Shown: in pieces, positions 50,186 through 63,741 of the stretch
Position numbering within the stretch: position 1 is the first letter of the stretch
How the letters are laid out: each line of letters opens with the position of its first letter
Position numbers and translations under genes: made by a program
The notes under the pieces: model-generated
Databases searched by the model: none
The model's input: the letters and a program-made list of their open reading frames with translations, nothing else
Told to the model about the DNA's origin: nothing
Source: Chamaea fasciata
Lineage: Eukaryota; Chordata; Aves; Passeriformes; Sylviidae
Length of the DNA: 64,000 nucleotides
NCBI GenBank assembly: GCA_029207755.1
Contig: JARCOQ010000007.1
Coordinates: 44,039,656 to 44,103,655 of the forward strand
Direction: 5' to 3'

Positions 50186-53100
50186 GATGAAGCAAATAAT
50201 TCTGTGAAAGTCTGTGTAAATATACTTAACTGGAACTAACAGGATATGCATCATGCAGCCTGTCTTGGCTTTATTTAAAGTATGATAATCGTTTATGATA
50301 AATTGCTGCTAATTTCTGTCTCTTAACCTTTTTTTAAATAATATTTATTATAATTAACAGTACAAAAAACTATTGACCACTCTTGATTTTTTCAGAGCTT
50401 TTTAACTGCATACTAAAACTAGGCCAGAAAAGCATAAACACCATGATCAGACATATTTCTAAACTACTATAAACTAAGCTATTTCAAGAAAATTTAGTAG
50501 TCAGTCAATACAACCCAAGAGTCTCACACTAAGGCTAGATAGATCAGTAGAAAAATAAAACCCTTGTCAAAGTACAAGCCGTCTGCAGACCCCAAAATGT
50601 AAAGTGGGCAGAATATTACTGTTAAGGAGAATCCAGTTTTAGCCACTGTCTGATGGACAAAATCAAAACAAATTATCATGGACTAAAAACCTGGCTCTAA
50701 GAAAATAAGCAGCAATGATAAATAAATTCCAGATCATTTCACACTTGCCTCTTCTTTTTGTAATGAGTGTTAAATTTTTCTTGTCTTTAAACATGAAACA
50801 CGGATGACAGTAAAGACTTCCATGAACAATGCATGAATAGTGCATTGCCTACTGGCAAGGAGTAGAGGACAACTGTTATGGCAGAATTAGAATTCTATTT
50901 TAAAGGTGGAAAAAATCTTTCAGAACAAAGATAATAACTGAGTAAATAAAAATACCAAACAAAAAATAATATACATTTTAATAGACACAGTATAGGGTAT
51001 ACTTTTAGAGTAGATTTTATTTTTATAAAGGTAGCAAGAGAAAAGATCTGAAAGTTCAATTCTATAGAAAAAAGATCAACAAAATAAAGAATTTTTTAGT
51101 TGCTTTACAGGCTCTGAAAATAGAAACACATATAATTTTTTTAAGAAGCTAATGTAAATCTGTATCATATGCATTGGAATATTTGTTTTTCACATTTTGA
51201 CTTTCATTATTTTCCATTTTCTTTAAGAGTGTCTTCTGAAAAGAAAATTAGAGCAAATGCATAATGAAGAAGAAAATATAAGTTCCCAAACCAATACAAG
51301 AAAAAGGTGGGGAGGGGGAAATAACTTTCCAGTGTCGACACTTATAAAACTTATTTAACTTTTTTCTCACTAAAAGATCTTGAGGAAAAACAACCTGTGT
51401 ATTAAAAGTTATTAAAGTTCTCACTACAAGCATATTTGTTCTGCAAAAATAGTAATGCACACTGGTGATTTTGAAATAGCAAACCTGTCTTATAGTTGAA
51501 CTAATAGGACAAAAGAGGGCAATTCCCTCAGCTTCAGTGAGAATTAGACTTCGAACACAATTCATGCGGGGTACTTCAAATCCTACCAGAAGAATATTGT
51601 TTTGACTGAGCCAGCAGGAGCCATGTTCAACCTATTTCAGCTGCCAAGCGTGCATTTCATGTCCAGAGACAATTTTTCCTTATTGTAATCTATGGAAAGT
51701 TCATGAAGTTTATTATCTCCCAGATAAAGCAACAAATTACAGTAATGGATCCAATCAGTTCTGCTCTACTGCACTTTGGAAGGTGGTTTACTTCATAAAG
51801 ATCAGGTAATATACAAAAATGTGTTTAACTTGTATCTCACACGTTGCTTTTATCCATAAATGATACAACTCCTCTATTTGCAAAAAAAAAAAAAAAAACA
51901 AAAAAACTTAGCACTGTATGTATCTGTGTCATATTTTCTAGTAATCCTTAAAAAAATTGACAAGTGATTTTAATAGTGCTCTGTTCTTCACTTGGCTGTA
52001 ATTCTACAAAGAATCATTGAGCTCCACAAAACTATTTGAGGATAAAAAGGTTCCAATAGTAATTTCAGGTATTTGAAAAAGAAGCTTTTATGCTGGACCC
52101 TGAACACCAGTAATTTCTTTTTTTAAAGTTATTTACTTAACCTAAAAATTCTGCTAATGACATATCTGCATACATTGTACCCAAGTACCTTTTTAAATCT
52201 GTTGTCATAACCTCACCCCTCCTTTTTAAGAATATTAGCAGCTATTTTTATTTTTACTCAAAGCTCACACCAGCAAACAATGTATAAGAAGAATCAAGCA
52301 GCAATACAGAGAGTACTTTTTTCTCTTAGCCATATCAAGACACAAAATACCTTGCTGGTGTGGTATGAGCAATTTACCATGTGTTCATATTCAAATCATG
52401 TGTTAATTCTATTTAGATTTAGCTTTAATTTATTTAGGAATCAAATCTATCCCTGTCTAGAGATTTTCAATGAGAGTTGCAATAATCTCTTAAAAAGGGA
52501 TTAACAGCTGTAGACAGAAGCACTCATCAAAGTTAATTTTAAAATACTGGCTATTATATTAGTCAACCTTAGCAAATAGAATTACTGCAATTCATATCCT
52601 CCAGAAATCTTTCTCAAAGGATTCCTCCTTGTTAAAAGAGTTTAAAAAAAAAAAAGAAAAGAAAAAAAAAAAGCAGAAGAAAAATGTAGGGAGGAAATAA
52701 GAGATTGCAATCACCTTTTTAATTACTCATATAATTAGATATTGCTGTAATTGTTTATAAAGTCTGGGTTTTACAGGAAGTGGGACCTTTTTTTTCTTAA
52801 ATCCAGCTCTAGTCTTGTGATAATCATCATTACTTAAAATCTGAAACACTTGCAACTTGAAATCTGCTTGGTCTCTTTAGATATATACAAAGTCCAGTCT
52901 CAGACAGAGAAAGACTTGAATTTCCGCTTTACAGTGATGCATGGTCGTAGTGCTTTTTCCAGTGAATTGCTGATTTGGGTACCAAAGGAAGTATCTCTTG
53001 ACAGTTACAGTCTTATCAATTCCTACACCTTCATCTCTTCTCTCCTGATTTGCCCTCTGAATATCTAACTTCTGACTAACCACCAGAAAGGGCAGAAAAA

Positions 53101-53589
53101 CAATCTAACTTGGTTAGATCTAGACTAAGAGACAGACATTGTGAATATTCTGTGGGAGAGAAGTGTTCTGTGACACATCAGCAATGCAAGTTCATACAGT
53201 GTGGGTAGAAACTTAGACACGTCTAAATTCACCTTCATCCCCTTTCAAAATGAAGAGTGACTTCAGGTAGACACAAGGAGTTGCTCTAGAAGGTCCCAAG
53301 TATGGAAACCATAAGGTCTTCAAGTCTGTCTGACTGTAAGAAAAACAGAACTGAAGAAGTCTTTTTCCAGTCCTTGTGTACTTCTGAAATGCCTTTTGAG
53401 AATCTCAGGAGTGCTGTTTCACAGGGATCTGGCTATGTGATCCTGTTGTTTGCCCCCACCTGACCTGATCAAGAAGAGCAAAATATTTGGCATAGCAATA
53501 TTTTTTTCTGCCAAGAAGAATAAAGTCTATCCTCTTATTTTATCTATCTTGATACTCTGATAGTCTACTCTGCTCTCATGAGACTACAT
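50186..53589. other. Unique AT-rich DNA, no gene seen
   Basis: No gene recognised. A runs at 51882-51898 and an A/G-rich stretch at 52642-52682 are the only repeats seen. Confidence 0.5.
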
Positions 53590-54026
53590 ATCATGTCCAG
53601 CTCTGGGCCCCCCAAAATAAGAACATTGACTGTTGAAATGAGTCCAAAGGAGGCAACAAATGTGATCAGGTGTCTGGAGAACTTCTACTATAAGACAGGC
53701 TGAGAGAGTTGGGGTTGTTCAGCCTGGAGAAAAAAAGGCTCTGTGGGGATCTTGTAGCAAGGTCCAGTACCTCAAGCGGCCTACAAGAAAGATGAAGAGG
53801 GACTTTTTATGAGGATATGTACTGACAGGACATGGGTAATGGCTTTAAACTGAAAGAGGCCAGGGTTGCTTTAGATATTAACATGAAATAATTTATTGTC
53901 AAGGTGGTAAGGCACTGGAGGAGGTTGCCCAGAGAAGTTGAGGGAAGTGTCCCCGGCCATGACCGGGTGGCTGGAATGAAACGATCTTTAAGTTCCCTTC
54001 CCACCCAATCTATTCTATGATTCCAT
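53590..54026 (+). mobile_element. CR1 LINE 3' fragment, plus strand
   Basis: Diagnostic strings in order: 'catgtccagctctgggcccc' near 53592, 'ggctgagagagttggggttg' near 53698, 'ttcagcctggagaaaaaaag', 'gaggttgcccagagaagttg' near 53921, and a tail 'ctattctatgattcca'. It includes the end of the pol coding region and the 3' UTR. Small frames inside are antisense noise. Confidence 0.95.
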
Positions 54027-55607
54027 AATTTCTAAATCCTGTTATATATTTACAGGTTTGTATAGACAAACTCCTCAAATTAGATGGTCTCATACCACCC
54101 TTCCTTGTTTGTTGTTACCATGTTGGAAACTGTGAGATCCTCAACAGCAACTGTATCTGACTGTAACAGAAACACAACCAGGGAAGTTCTTTTCCAGTCA
54201 AACAACAAGTGAAACAGAATGTTGTTTAGCTTCCTTGTTCTTTGGGATGGCTAGTGCATAGCACTCAGCATCCAAATATAAAACTCAGGCTCTTAGCCTC
54301 AAGATCAAAGTAATTTTTAAAGCCTTTTCATGGCCTTGGAAACGTAACCATTTAGAGTGGAGTTTGTGTATACATAATTTCATTTTAACAGATAGATATG
54401 TATGAGTACAATTTAGTTACCTACACACAGAGCTGATAGAGTTTTTCTTATGCTAGCAAAAATGTTTACATACAGATCTGGAACATACACATGGGAAAGA
54501 TGTTCTTTAGAACTTAGAAAAAGCCACAGCACATCCTTTATCTTCTGTCTCTCCTGTTCATGCTTCTGAAACAGTTCTTTATAACCATTCATGCTACTCT
54601 GATTTTTTCAAATTCTGCCTGTAAGAACTGCCACTTATTCTAGTTGTTTAATTACTTCAATTTCAGTTAATTACCCAGTGTATTCAATATATTCCTTAAT
54701 CTATTACCTCTTGAATGAGATTAACACCTTGTAAAAAACTGGCAGAGGGATTGAAAAGTAATCACTCAACTTCACTTCCACAGGATTAAAAGAGGAAAAC
54801 TTCAGACATGATTGTTGCATAAAAAAGTGCCATTTCAGAACAATGTCTTAAAAAATATATGCAGAAAGAACCACAATTAAAAGCATTTAATTTCTTTTCA
54901 TATGACTGTTCTTAATAGGGGGTGTATGTCATTTTGTCAGTGACCATCTGAACTATTCCACTTTATGATGGATTTTTTTTTTTTTTGTAGTATTCATGCA
55001 AAATCACAACTACAAAATTTCCATTGCTTCTCTTTGCTCTTGAATATTTACAGTCATCCTCTCCAGCAAAAGCCCATATTCAGTTTTTTATGGGAGGTCT
55101 ATACTGCTACTCTACATGTTTCACCTAATCCCAGCCAGAGATCAGATGTATAGAATGAAGAGAGTTGTACATCTGAAATGAATTTGGCCTGATGATTCAT
55201 GTGCTATTGGTTAACACTGAATAGAATCGTTTGAAGGAAATTGCTCTGGTGGCACCAGGCCATTCAGACCATGACTGTTGTATTTCATAGGTTTCACCCT
55301 CTAAGGATTACTTAAACCTTAGAGAGAAAACAACAGCTGTGTAACATATTTAGCCTCCAGTGTATAGAAATATCATTGATGTTTTCCTCTTTACTGCCTA
55401 CTCACAAACCATTTGTGCCAACTGTTCCCAAACCTAGTAACACCAGGAGGGTCAGAATACATCTCAGGCTGCAGAGGGAAGGGAGAACGATAAATTTAGA
55501 CTGACCTGGCAACATTCAGGTAGGACAGATTGTGAGAAATCAATTTAAGCCCTTCTTTCTCAGGTATTCTGCTCTTCCATCTGGGTTTAGTATATATTTC
55601 AGGATGG
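54027..55607. other. Unique AT-rich DNA, no gene seen
   Basis: Nothing recognised beyond a T run at 54974-54986. Confidence 0.5.
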
Positions 55608-55859
55608 ACTATCATGATATCTCATCTAAGCAGAGATTTTAAAAAACAAATTCTAGAATAGGACTATCATTCACACAATCTGGGGACTGGCTTTTCTACA
55701 CCTTATCTACACTTACTGCAATGCTCAGAATGAACTATCATGATATCTCATCTAAGCAGAGATTTTAAAAAACAAATTCTAGAATAGGACTATCATTCAC
55801 ACAATCTGGGGACTGGCTTTTCTACACCTTATCTACACTTACTGCAATGCTCAGAATGA
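55608..55859 (+). repeat. Exact tandem duplication, 2 x 126 bp
   Basis: 55608-55733 and 55734-55859 are identical over all 126 bases as far as I can read them, each starting 'actatcatgatatctcatct' and ending 'gcaatgctcagaatga'. The left junction ('aggatgg') and the internal junction ('agaatga') are similar but not the same, so the array ends at two copies. The unit is unique sequence, neither CR1 nor LTR. Zero divergence means a very recent event, a polymorphic VNTR, or an assembly artefact. Confidence 0.97.
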
Positions 55860-57424
55860 AATGTCAGAGCAGTAGCTATTAAGTATTACAAAACAAATTG
55901 ACTTCAATGAAAGTGGGTGGTGGTCAAAGAGTTCCAAAAGCTTTGCCTACTCTAACACTCACCTGAGAAAAACCTGGTATCACCTTAGAAATCTGCTTTT
56001 CTGAAATTCCCAGTTTATTCCTACCAAATAGATGAAAAAAATGTTATCTCTTCCCTATCATAAGTAGGTTAAAACTAGCCAGAAGGATAATGCATTTCTG
56101 AGGAGGTAGAAGAGATGCAGAAGAAATCCGTCGTGCACTAGCACTGAAGAAAGACAAATATTACATGATTTTCATAGAGAAAAATTGTTAACCTAGAAGA
56201 ACACTGAATACATCCCATATGTTCTGTAAGTGAATGTTTTCAGAGCCATCCAGGAGATGCCCAGTTTGATTCACCATTTCTTACCATTGGTTGCTGTGAC
56301 AAGCTCCTGGGTGCTACTAAAAAGTTGTCAGGTTCCATGCAGGCATGGCTGTACCTCATGGATAAAAAAATATGTTTAAGGATTCTACCATCCCACACAC
56401 GATATGAACCAATATCAAGAGGAGTAGATTTATTTTAGGGATGAGAACAGGTAGGGAAAAGAGACAAAGGAAAAGATTTTTTAAAATTGAAATAAAATAA
56501 CCACACTGAAAATACAAGGTATTGTGATTTGGGTTTGATTTGATTGGTTTTGGTTTTTTTCCAATTCTGTGTTTTGATAAAAAGTTCACTTTCTTCACAA
56601 TTTTTTTTCTATCCCCTCCAAATGCAAATATTGGATGTTATTCATTCAGGTGACCTTACTTCTTCATTAAGGACATTTTTGTAATTGACAATTAGCCCTT
56701 TTAGTCAGCAGAAAACCACTCAGCTATACTTACACACTAGTTATTTTAAATAAATTCACCTTTTACTTCCCTTGAGACCGTGTTAAACTTGCTCAGCAAT
56801 CAGCCTCCCAGGCATGCACCCATGGAGCCCTAAGGCACAGGAAAATGGCTGGGATGGGTATACTCTGAGTCTGGCATGCAAACAGAAACTCATAAAAACT
56901 ATCTGTATTGTAATGCCACATGAAAAGGAGCCAACCGTCTAAATAGCCAACATGTTTCTGCATCTCTGCAGACAGCCAAGATTAGAAAATGTTTAACCAC
57001 CACTTTTCCAACAATGAGTCTATTCATCAGAATTAGGAGGGGAGGCATAACTTCACCACAAAAGACTGTTGCACCAAGGCTATTAAAACAGAGATCAATT
57101 TACAAGGTACTAGCAGAGATTGGCTGAAAAGACAGGTACATTTTCATGCACACCACAGGGCTGGAAAGCCTTCTCAAAGAAGAAAATTTGACAGTGACTG
57201 ACATGTAGTATAGGTATAACTAATAAGAACAAGGAAACGAGTATTGCCAAAAAACCCCCAGCTTTTTGCTTCTAATGAAACCTGTTAAAAGAAAAATCTT
57301 GTGTCCTTTCTTTATAAGCAGTGACAAGTCTATTTTGATTTATACTTGAGAAGATACTAGTTTCATACTTCTGTGAGTCTGGCACCTTTGTTTCCCCATT
57401 GCAGAAGATTGTTCTAATATAATA
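55860..57424. other. Unique AT-rich DNA, no gene seen
   Basis: No gene or interspersed repeat recognised. Confidence 0.5.
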
Positions 57425-57525
57425 AAATTTAAAATAAACCAACAAACAAACAAAACCCCAACAAAAAATAAAACACCCAAAACAAAACAAAATAAAACAA
57501 AAAAACACCACCAACAACAAAAAAA
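57425..57525 (+). repeat. A-rich tract (AAAC/AACA units)
   Basis: About 100 bases almost wholly A and C on the plus strand, with AACAAAC and AAAACA units and AATAAAA runs. Low complexity; it gives Phe/Val/Cys-rich spurious frames on the minus strand. Confidence 0.93.
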
Positions 57526-58904
57526 TCTCAAAGCACTAGATTTCATAGATGGTGGCACAAGTTACAATTTGAGGTCAGATTCTTTATTTTAAAAGCCAAA
57601 ACTAAACAAAAAAAACACAAATAGAAAAAGGAAAACAAAAAGCCACTTTCCTGTAATATGTTTATCTCTGAACTTGTAGTTGTGCAAGTACACTTCTGAG
57701 TTGGTGATTCCACCTGGTTGGCCAAGATCTTTGTAGCTTCTTATAGATAGTCTTTCTATTGTGCTTCTGATGGGAGATTGTGGAGAAATTAGTAACCAGT
57801 TGTCTGATAAAGGTATCATATAACTAAAGAAATTTGACGAACACAGGCTGCAGATGTTAATGACAAAGTGCACAAGCAAATCCAGGAATGAATATCCCCT
57901 GCACAATTTCCATTTTCTTGAAGCAGCCGCTGCGTTACTATGTCCTTGTGGGTACTTCTGTGGGCAATATAAATCTGTACCCGAGTGTGACTTAAAGCAA
58001 CAAGAGGAAAAAACACATTGTCTTAGATGCTTCAACAAGTTAAAGGTGGTGAATTCAGTGTTGAGATTCTAGAATTTTTTAAATACATGCAGATTTGAAA
58101 GCAAATTTTGGTGGAAACATACAATATTCTCTTTGCACTAGTATGTTACTCTATTTTGGATGTTGTTTCCTCCCTGCCATATTTCTTTTTTTCGTAGAAA
58201 CATGACATGACTTGTAACCATACCAGTAATACTGCAAATACAAGCAAGACATAGTATAGATTTAAATATGCATATGTGTACATGCTTCTATAGGATGGTG
58301 AAATATTTTCACAACCGTTGTGCTGCCTTCAGGAAATCAAAAATATAAGAAAAAAGTTTTAAAAAGAAGCCTGTACTTTTTAAACAATGGTTTTAAAAAG
58401 AAACCAGCAGATTTTGAACTTTGTGATATATATCAGTCGTCTATTGATCATGCTGTGCAAATCATCCTGCTGGCAATCTTGCTTAGATTATTGTCTGGGT
58501 TGGAGAAGCATCATCCTTCTTGAAGTTTTTTCTGTAATGGCATCTTATGGAAAAGGAATGCCCATCCACATTCTTGAGGGCTTGTGTCATTCCCTCTTCT
58601 AGAGAGTCCTAGGAGTCCATTTGATTACACATACCTATAAGACTCTTTCAAACACGTTTGCAGCCACCTCACAATATCATAGACATGCTTGCGGACACAT
58701 GTTTAATGCCTGTAGATACAGACACTCTTCCCTCTTCAAGAGGGAAAACCATATTGTCAGACATTTTTAATAGTCCATCCTTCTGGTCACCTCTACCTGT
58801 GTAGTTCCTAGGATAAGAGCCAAACCAGGAATATTGTATCCAATCTGAAGTCTCCCATTCCAAGAAAGATGTCAATAAATTTACAGAAGATCATCAAATC
58901 CTGC
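57526..58904. other. Unique DNA, no gene seen
   Basis: The longest open frame outside repeats lies here: 149 codons on the minus strand at 57589-58038. Its last 20 or so codons are a Phe/Leu run made by an A-rich stretch, and the rest shows no domain, signal peptide or motif I recognise. I treat it as a chance frame. Confidence 0.4.
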
Positions 58905-59310
58905 CAAGATGGCTGTAAGAGCTGGAGCACCTATCCTGTGAAGAGAGGCCAAGTGTCTGGGGCATAATGTCTGTTGAAGAGGCAGCTTTGAGGAAACTTA
59001 AAACTTGACGGATATTGAGAAATAGGAACCGGACTCTTCACTGTGGTATGTGATAGCAAGATGAAAGATAGGTCTAAATTGAAACACGAATGGTTAAAAC
59101 TCCCTCCAATGAATATTTTTTTTCTCTGTGAAGACAAAGGTTGGAAGTATTTACCGTCCATTAAAGTTAAGTAGTATTTATGCTTGGAAGCCCTCAAGAT
59201 CAAAGTAGATGCAAGTGATCATTTCATATCCTCTGCTTTGAGCAGAGGCTTGGCCTAGGGATCAGCTGAGCTCCCTCCCAGCATGTATCATCACAAGATC
59301 TTATGATCTC
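58905..59310 (+). mobile_element. Old CR1 LINE 3' fragment, plus strand
   Basis: Highly diverged. Recognisable landmarks are 'gagctggagcacctatcctg' near 58919, 'ggaagccctcaagatcaaag' near 59186, and the 3' block 'ctgctttgagcagaggcttg' near 59233 followed by 'ctccctcccagc'. This is the 'tgagcaggggg' type of CR1 3' end, an older subfamily than those at 46.0 and 53.6 kb. The tail repeat is decayed. Confidence 0.75.
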
Positions 59311-62300
59311 TACTGAATGAGACATAGATGTTGATATTTCAAGCTGACATTAATAAAGAAGACAAAAACGTTTTGATCTCTTAATTTTAGGTAAACCTCT
59401 ATTATTTTCAAAGCTTGAATGATATAATAATATCTAAACCAAAAAAAAACCCTGAGCAACTGAATAGCTAGTTAATATCACCCCTGATAGCTAATTTTCT
59501 TGTGAAAATTAATGTTAACTGTCATGAAAACAAATACATCTATAATCAAATCCTAGCATGCTTCCTTTTGCCTTTCAGAGTTTTGTGCCAGATGTACAGC
59601 CATGCTTTTTGTTCTGTGAGAGGTTTCTTGGAGAATGGTTGATTGATGTAATGTTTATTTCAATTTGAATGCTGTTTCCATATTTAATTAAAAAGAAGTA
59701 TTAAATTAAATATTAAGCCTTTTATTCAATAATTGCTGAAGTCTATAATTTTCTGCTAAACTTTTCACTTGTGTAGCTCTTATTTCCTTTTTCTCCCAGT
59801 AATGACAAATTTTAGATTTCTAGAGTAAGGGAACATTACGAAAATAGTGTGGCTAACACCTGATCTTCAGTTGGAAAATAAATGCTAAAATTTTAATAAT
59901 GCATTTAGTATTCTGAAACAGAGGAGTAAGAAGATAAAAATAATTAATAACCTCCAATAAAATTGTACTGTGAAGAAAAAAAGAACAAGATTAAAATTTC
60001 TCTTTTTGAATTGGCATTTGTGTCTCTTGTATTTCACATAGAAAGACCTCAAGGAAAAGAAATGGAAAGATTATATTGAGTTTGAAGATCTTAGAAGAAA
60101 GGCCTGATTATTTCTAGCATAATCATCTTGGCAAAAAATAATTGATATTACTGATGCGTCTTTTGTAAGTGAGATGCTGATATTTGGAACCCTAAGCAAA
60201 AAATGAACAAGTTATTTTACTTTGTACCTCTCAAACTACACATATCTGGATAACAGGCTCTGAAATTCAGTTCTTGAACAACTGAGGGCAAGAAAATCCA
60301 CAAATGTTTATTGCCAAGAAATAACATTATGTTTACTATAGTAAAAGAATTGTTCCCCTATGTTATCTAGGGTTTTCTGCTTGTTCACAGTCTTTAGTTA
60401 ACTAAAATGCTCCCAAAAAGTGATGACACAGAGCTACACAAATTCAGACTGAGATCATGCTACACATGTTTAATGAAGAACGTACTAAACCTTTGGGACA
60501 TCTTACACAGAGTTACAGTAAATCCTTTATGCCATGGAATGCAGTGTTTTCAACACTTAAAATGAAGTTTGGGTATGTTTGCTTGCCTCTTTATATGTTA
60601 CAAAATTGTGGTTGTCACTCTGGATCACTTAGTGAAATTGATTGTCCTGTAGTCTGTTAGCCATTAGGTTAAGATGTAAATGCCCTTTTTGGGCCTTAAA
60701 ATCTACTGATCTGAAAAGCAATACAGGCAATTTGGAGAGTAGTGGTGCAGATCACTTCAGAATAACAGTCTGAACTATTTCCTGCAATAAGCTGGTATTC
60801 AGCTCTTTCATTCAAACTACATTTGCCAATGTATACCAATTATTTCCTGCCTTACAAATAATTTGATGTTCATATTACTTCTCAAACCATTTCCAGTTCT
60901 CTCTGCTGCTCTCCTCTTCTGAATAAGGAAAGCACTATTCATAAAATATAGCCTAACAAACAGTTAATAATACCAATCTGAAAAGTGACTCTTTAATAGC
61001 TCCTATTAAGGAAGTAAAAACAAAGTGATATAATCCTGCTATTCATGACCTGTTCATGAATAGCCAATGAGGGTGATTGTAAGAGAAACTGTAAGCTGAT
61101 GGCTCATGGCTGGGGCTCATCATAAGTAAATAAATATACTGTGTATGTGGCTCTAACACACTTTCCCCTTCATGACTTTGGACTGTAGTACATTTTTCTC
61201 TCTTCCTTAATCCTCGGTGACTTAAACACAACAACCACATATGCCATGAACAGCAACTCATTGTAATCGGAGGTGATGGGTGTGAGCCAGGTTTGTGTAA
61301 TGACATTGATTCTGCTATTAGGATACCAGTTATATAAAACTTAGGAGCTTGCACTCCATCATTCATCTGTAAGCAGACTTGCATGCTAATGTTTCTATCG
61401 AGTCACCAGGAATGGAATCTTCTTAGAGGATCTTCTTAGAAATGACTGGTGTAAAATATCTTCATGAAAGAATAAACTGTTTTGGAAGAGATTTTGCATA
61501 CTTGCTTAAGAGTTTTACCTTTTCCTATTTCTACTTTTAGGTATTTTTAATTTTCTCATTTTAAACAAAGAGTTTTCCATGATATTTTACTGGGTTTAAA
61601 GCTTAAAAAATGCTTAAATCTTTGAAAAGACATTAGAAGTTCATTCTGCCTTCATTATTTCCCCCTTCACAGGGTCTTTATTTAATGGAAGATATTAAAA
61701 AATACAGATTCTTTACTTACAGGGAATCAGTTCAGACAAATGTTTAATGCTCAAAGAGCCACCAGGCATCGGAACGCATACCATCTGTTTTCGCCCATTC
61801 CCTGTGTTTGTATAGTCAGCTTTCCCAATGTAATCAACTTATTCGCTAGGAAAATAAACTGTGATCCCTATCTGCCAATTCCATTTGTCCATCTGTCTAC
61901 CTATCTGTCAGACTATATCTGCAAGAAGGACTTTAAAGGGTAAAAGTTTTCTGAATAATTTTGAATACACATAAATAGAAAAATCTTTCCATGATTACCA
62001 TATATATTTATTTTCCCAATTAAAAGCTACCAATAAATCCTTGCAAGTATTTTACAATATAGAAGTAGAAAAATATGTGTAAATAACCATACTGTAACCA
62101 AAAATATTGAAGTTCTGAGAGAGTATTTATATACATTTCTTGTCAACACTTGATGCCAGTTAACATGAATAGAGAAATCTGGATTGGTCTATTACTTTCT
62201 AAAATTGATATGACCAAACTGAGAATTAGGGTCTGAACTACATGAATAGTTATTTTGATTCCTTTGGAATGCTTTTGGTTCAAAATTAGACAAATGATTT

Positions 62301-63644
62301 ACTGCAAAGACAAAAATCAAATGATAAGTTTTAAGTTAATTCATTTAATCCAGAATCATTAATGGACTTTATCTCGTCATAGAATCTAATTACGAAAGCA
62401 TTTTAACAAAAATTCAAAAGCTGCACAAAACAATACAAGACACTTGATTAGATGATTCACAAGAAACTACTTATTAGTGCTGCCCACAAATATATACGTA
62501 TGCCAAATACATGGCTTTGGTTTTGCTACAATTTTAATGATATAGAAAGGTTCAAAAGTTCATACAAAAATCATTGTTTACTATGCAATTAAAAGAAAAA
62601 GAAATAAACAGCAGCTTAAAGTAGATTATGAAATGCTTTGTTATTCTTATTATTTGAAAATACTAGTGGGTCATTTCTGAAGAATATTAAATCTTAAAAC
62701 ACAAAACCAAAAAGTTAAAGTTATTTCAAAAATATGTATTTAATTTTAAAGCCTGAAGATCCATGCTCAAGTCAAACTACTTTGTGCTATAGTTTATTTA
62801 AAGCAGACCATAACCCATAGTACCAGATTTTGATTTTTACTCCAATCAGCATTATAAAAGACTTCTGACTGTTGCTGTGGTAATTTCTGTATGTATTTTG
62901 TCTTATTACAACACAGTTTCTTATTTTCAATGAAATGCAGCTGAGATATTTTAAACTAAAATCTAAGGACAAAATACATTTTTAGTTTTATTTTATTTAA
63001 TTTGTATATATTTAACTGCATTTAATTATAGGCTAGTAGCTAGACTTCAATTCTTCATTTTAGCTTCATGTTAAGAGTGATTTGTAAGTACCTGATAGAT
63101 TTGAGGACCTTCCATCTCTGGGGAAGTATCAATCCTCAAAACAAGGATACTCTTGCTGAACTTCATGTATTAATACAGTTATTATAGTCCTGTGAGATAC
63201 TGAAGATTTATTGCCACTAGTTTTGTGGATTTGTTGACTTGCTGGGCAAATGATGAAACATCTTCCACTGTCTTCCCTTACCCACTGCAGTACTTCAGGA
63301 AGACAGTAAAAGCTGGGATCCTTGAATCACATGAGTGAGCCTGTAAAACCCAGGTTTAAATCCATACATTAAAAATAATTTAAATTGCTATTTCTTTTGA
63401 TATTCAATTTGCAGTTTTTCAAATGTTAGTATTTCTGAAGCAGCTAGGACTCAGTTAAAAATATATATAAATATATATATAAATAAAAGTTGAAATGCAC
63501 AACCATGGGCTTGCTCTTCTAGGACTAGATGCCTCTTAAAAAGGTGTGCAGGTATTAACTGCCTTCAAGACCACTTAGAGCCTATCAACGCATCATAACT
63601 AAGGAGAGATTTTATTAAAATTTCTTCTTTTTTTGTGTAATTAG
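59311..63644. other. Unique AT-rich DNA, no gene seen
   Basis: No interspersed repeat or clear gene. A 113-codon minus-strand frame at 61043-61384 has no family features. An AT dinucleotide-like stretch lies at 63459-63486. Confidence 0.5.
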
Positions 63645-63741
63645 GCCTTTCAAAAAGCTGCTCTGGGATGTTGGTAATGTAAGCATGAAAATAAATATTT
63701 CAATAGAAGCCCTCAAAAGACAGCTTCGTTCTGTAGATCCA
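63645..63741 (+). CDS. Candidate internal coding exon (97 bp), unidentified
   Basis: A pyrimidine-rich run at 63622-63634 leads to an AG at 63643-63644, and a perfect donor GTAAGT begins at 63742. The 97 bases between are open in one frame for 32 codons (phase 1 start, phase 0 end), with residues including 'PFKKLLWDVGNVSMKINISI' and ending 'EALKRQLRSVDP'; the second half looks like an amphipathic helix. I do not recognise the protein, and an open run of this length can arise by chance. No partner exon was found in the window, so this would be one exon of a gene with very long introns, if real. Confidence 0.2.

Noticed and set aside
57589..58038. 149-codon minus-strand open frame
   Set aside because: No recognisable domain or motif; its C-terminal Phe/Leu run comes from an A-rich stretch; an overlapping shorter frame on the same strand has an equally plain composition.
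61735..61925. Minus-strand exon-like segment with a good acceptor and a GTAAGT donor
   Set aside because: All three frames have stops; at most a noncoding exon, with no support.
63053..63072. 20-base segment between a good acceptor and GTAAGT
   Set aside because: Shows that such pairs arise by chance in AT-rich DNA; it does not keep frame and has no other support.
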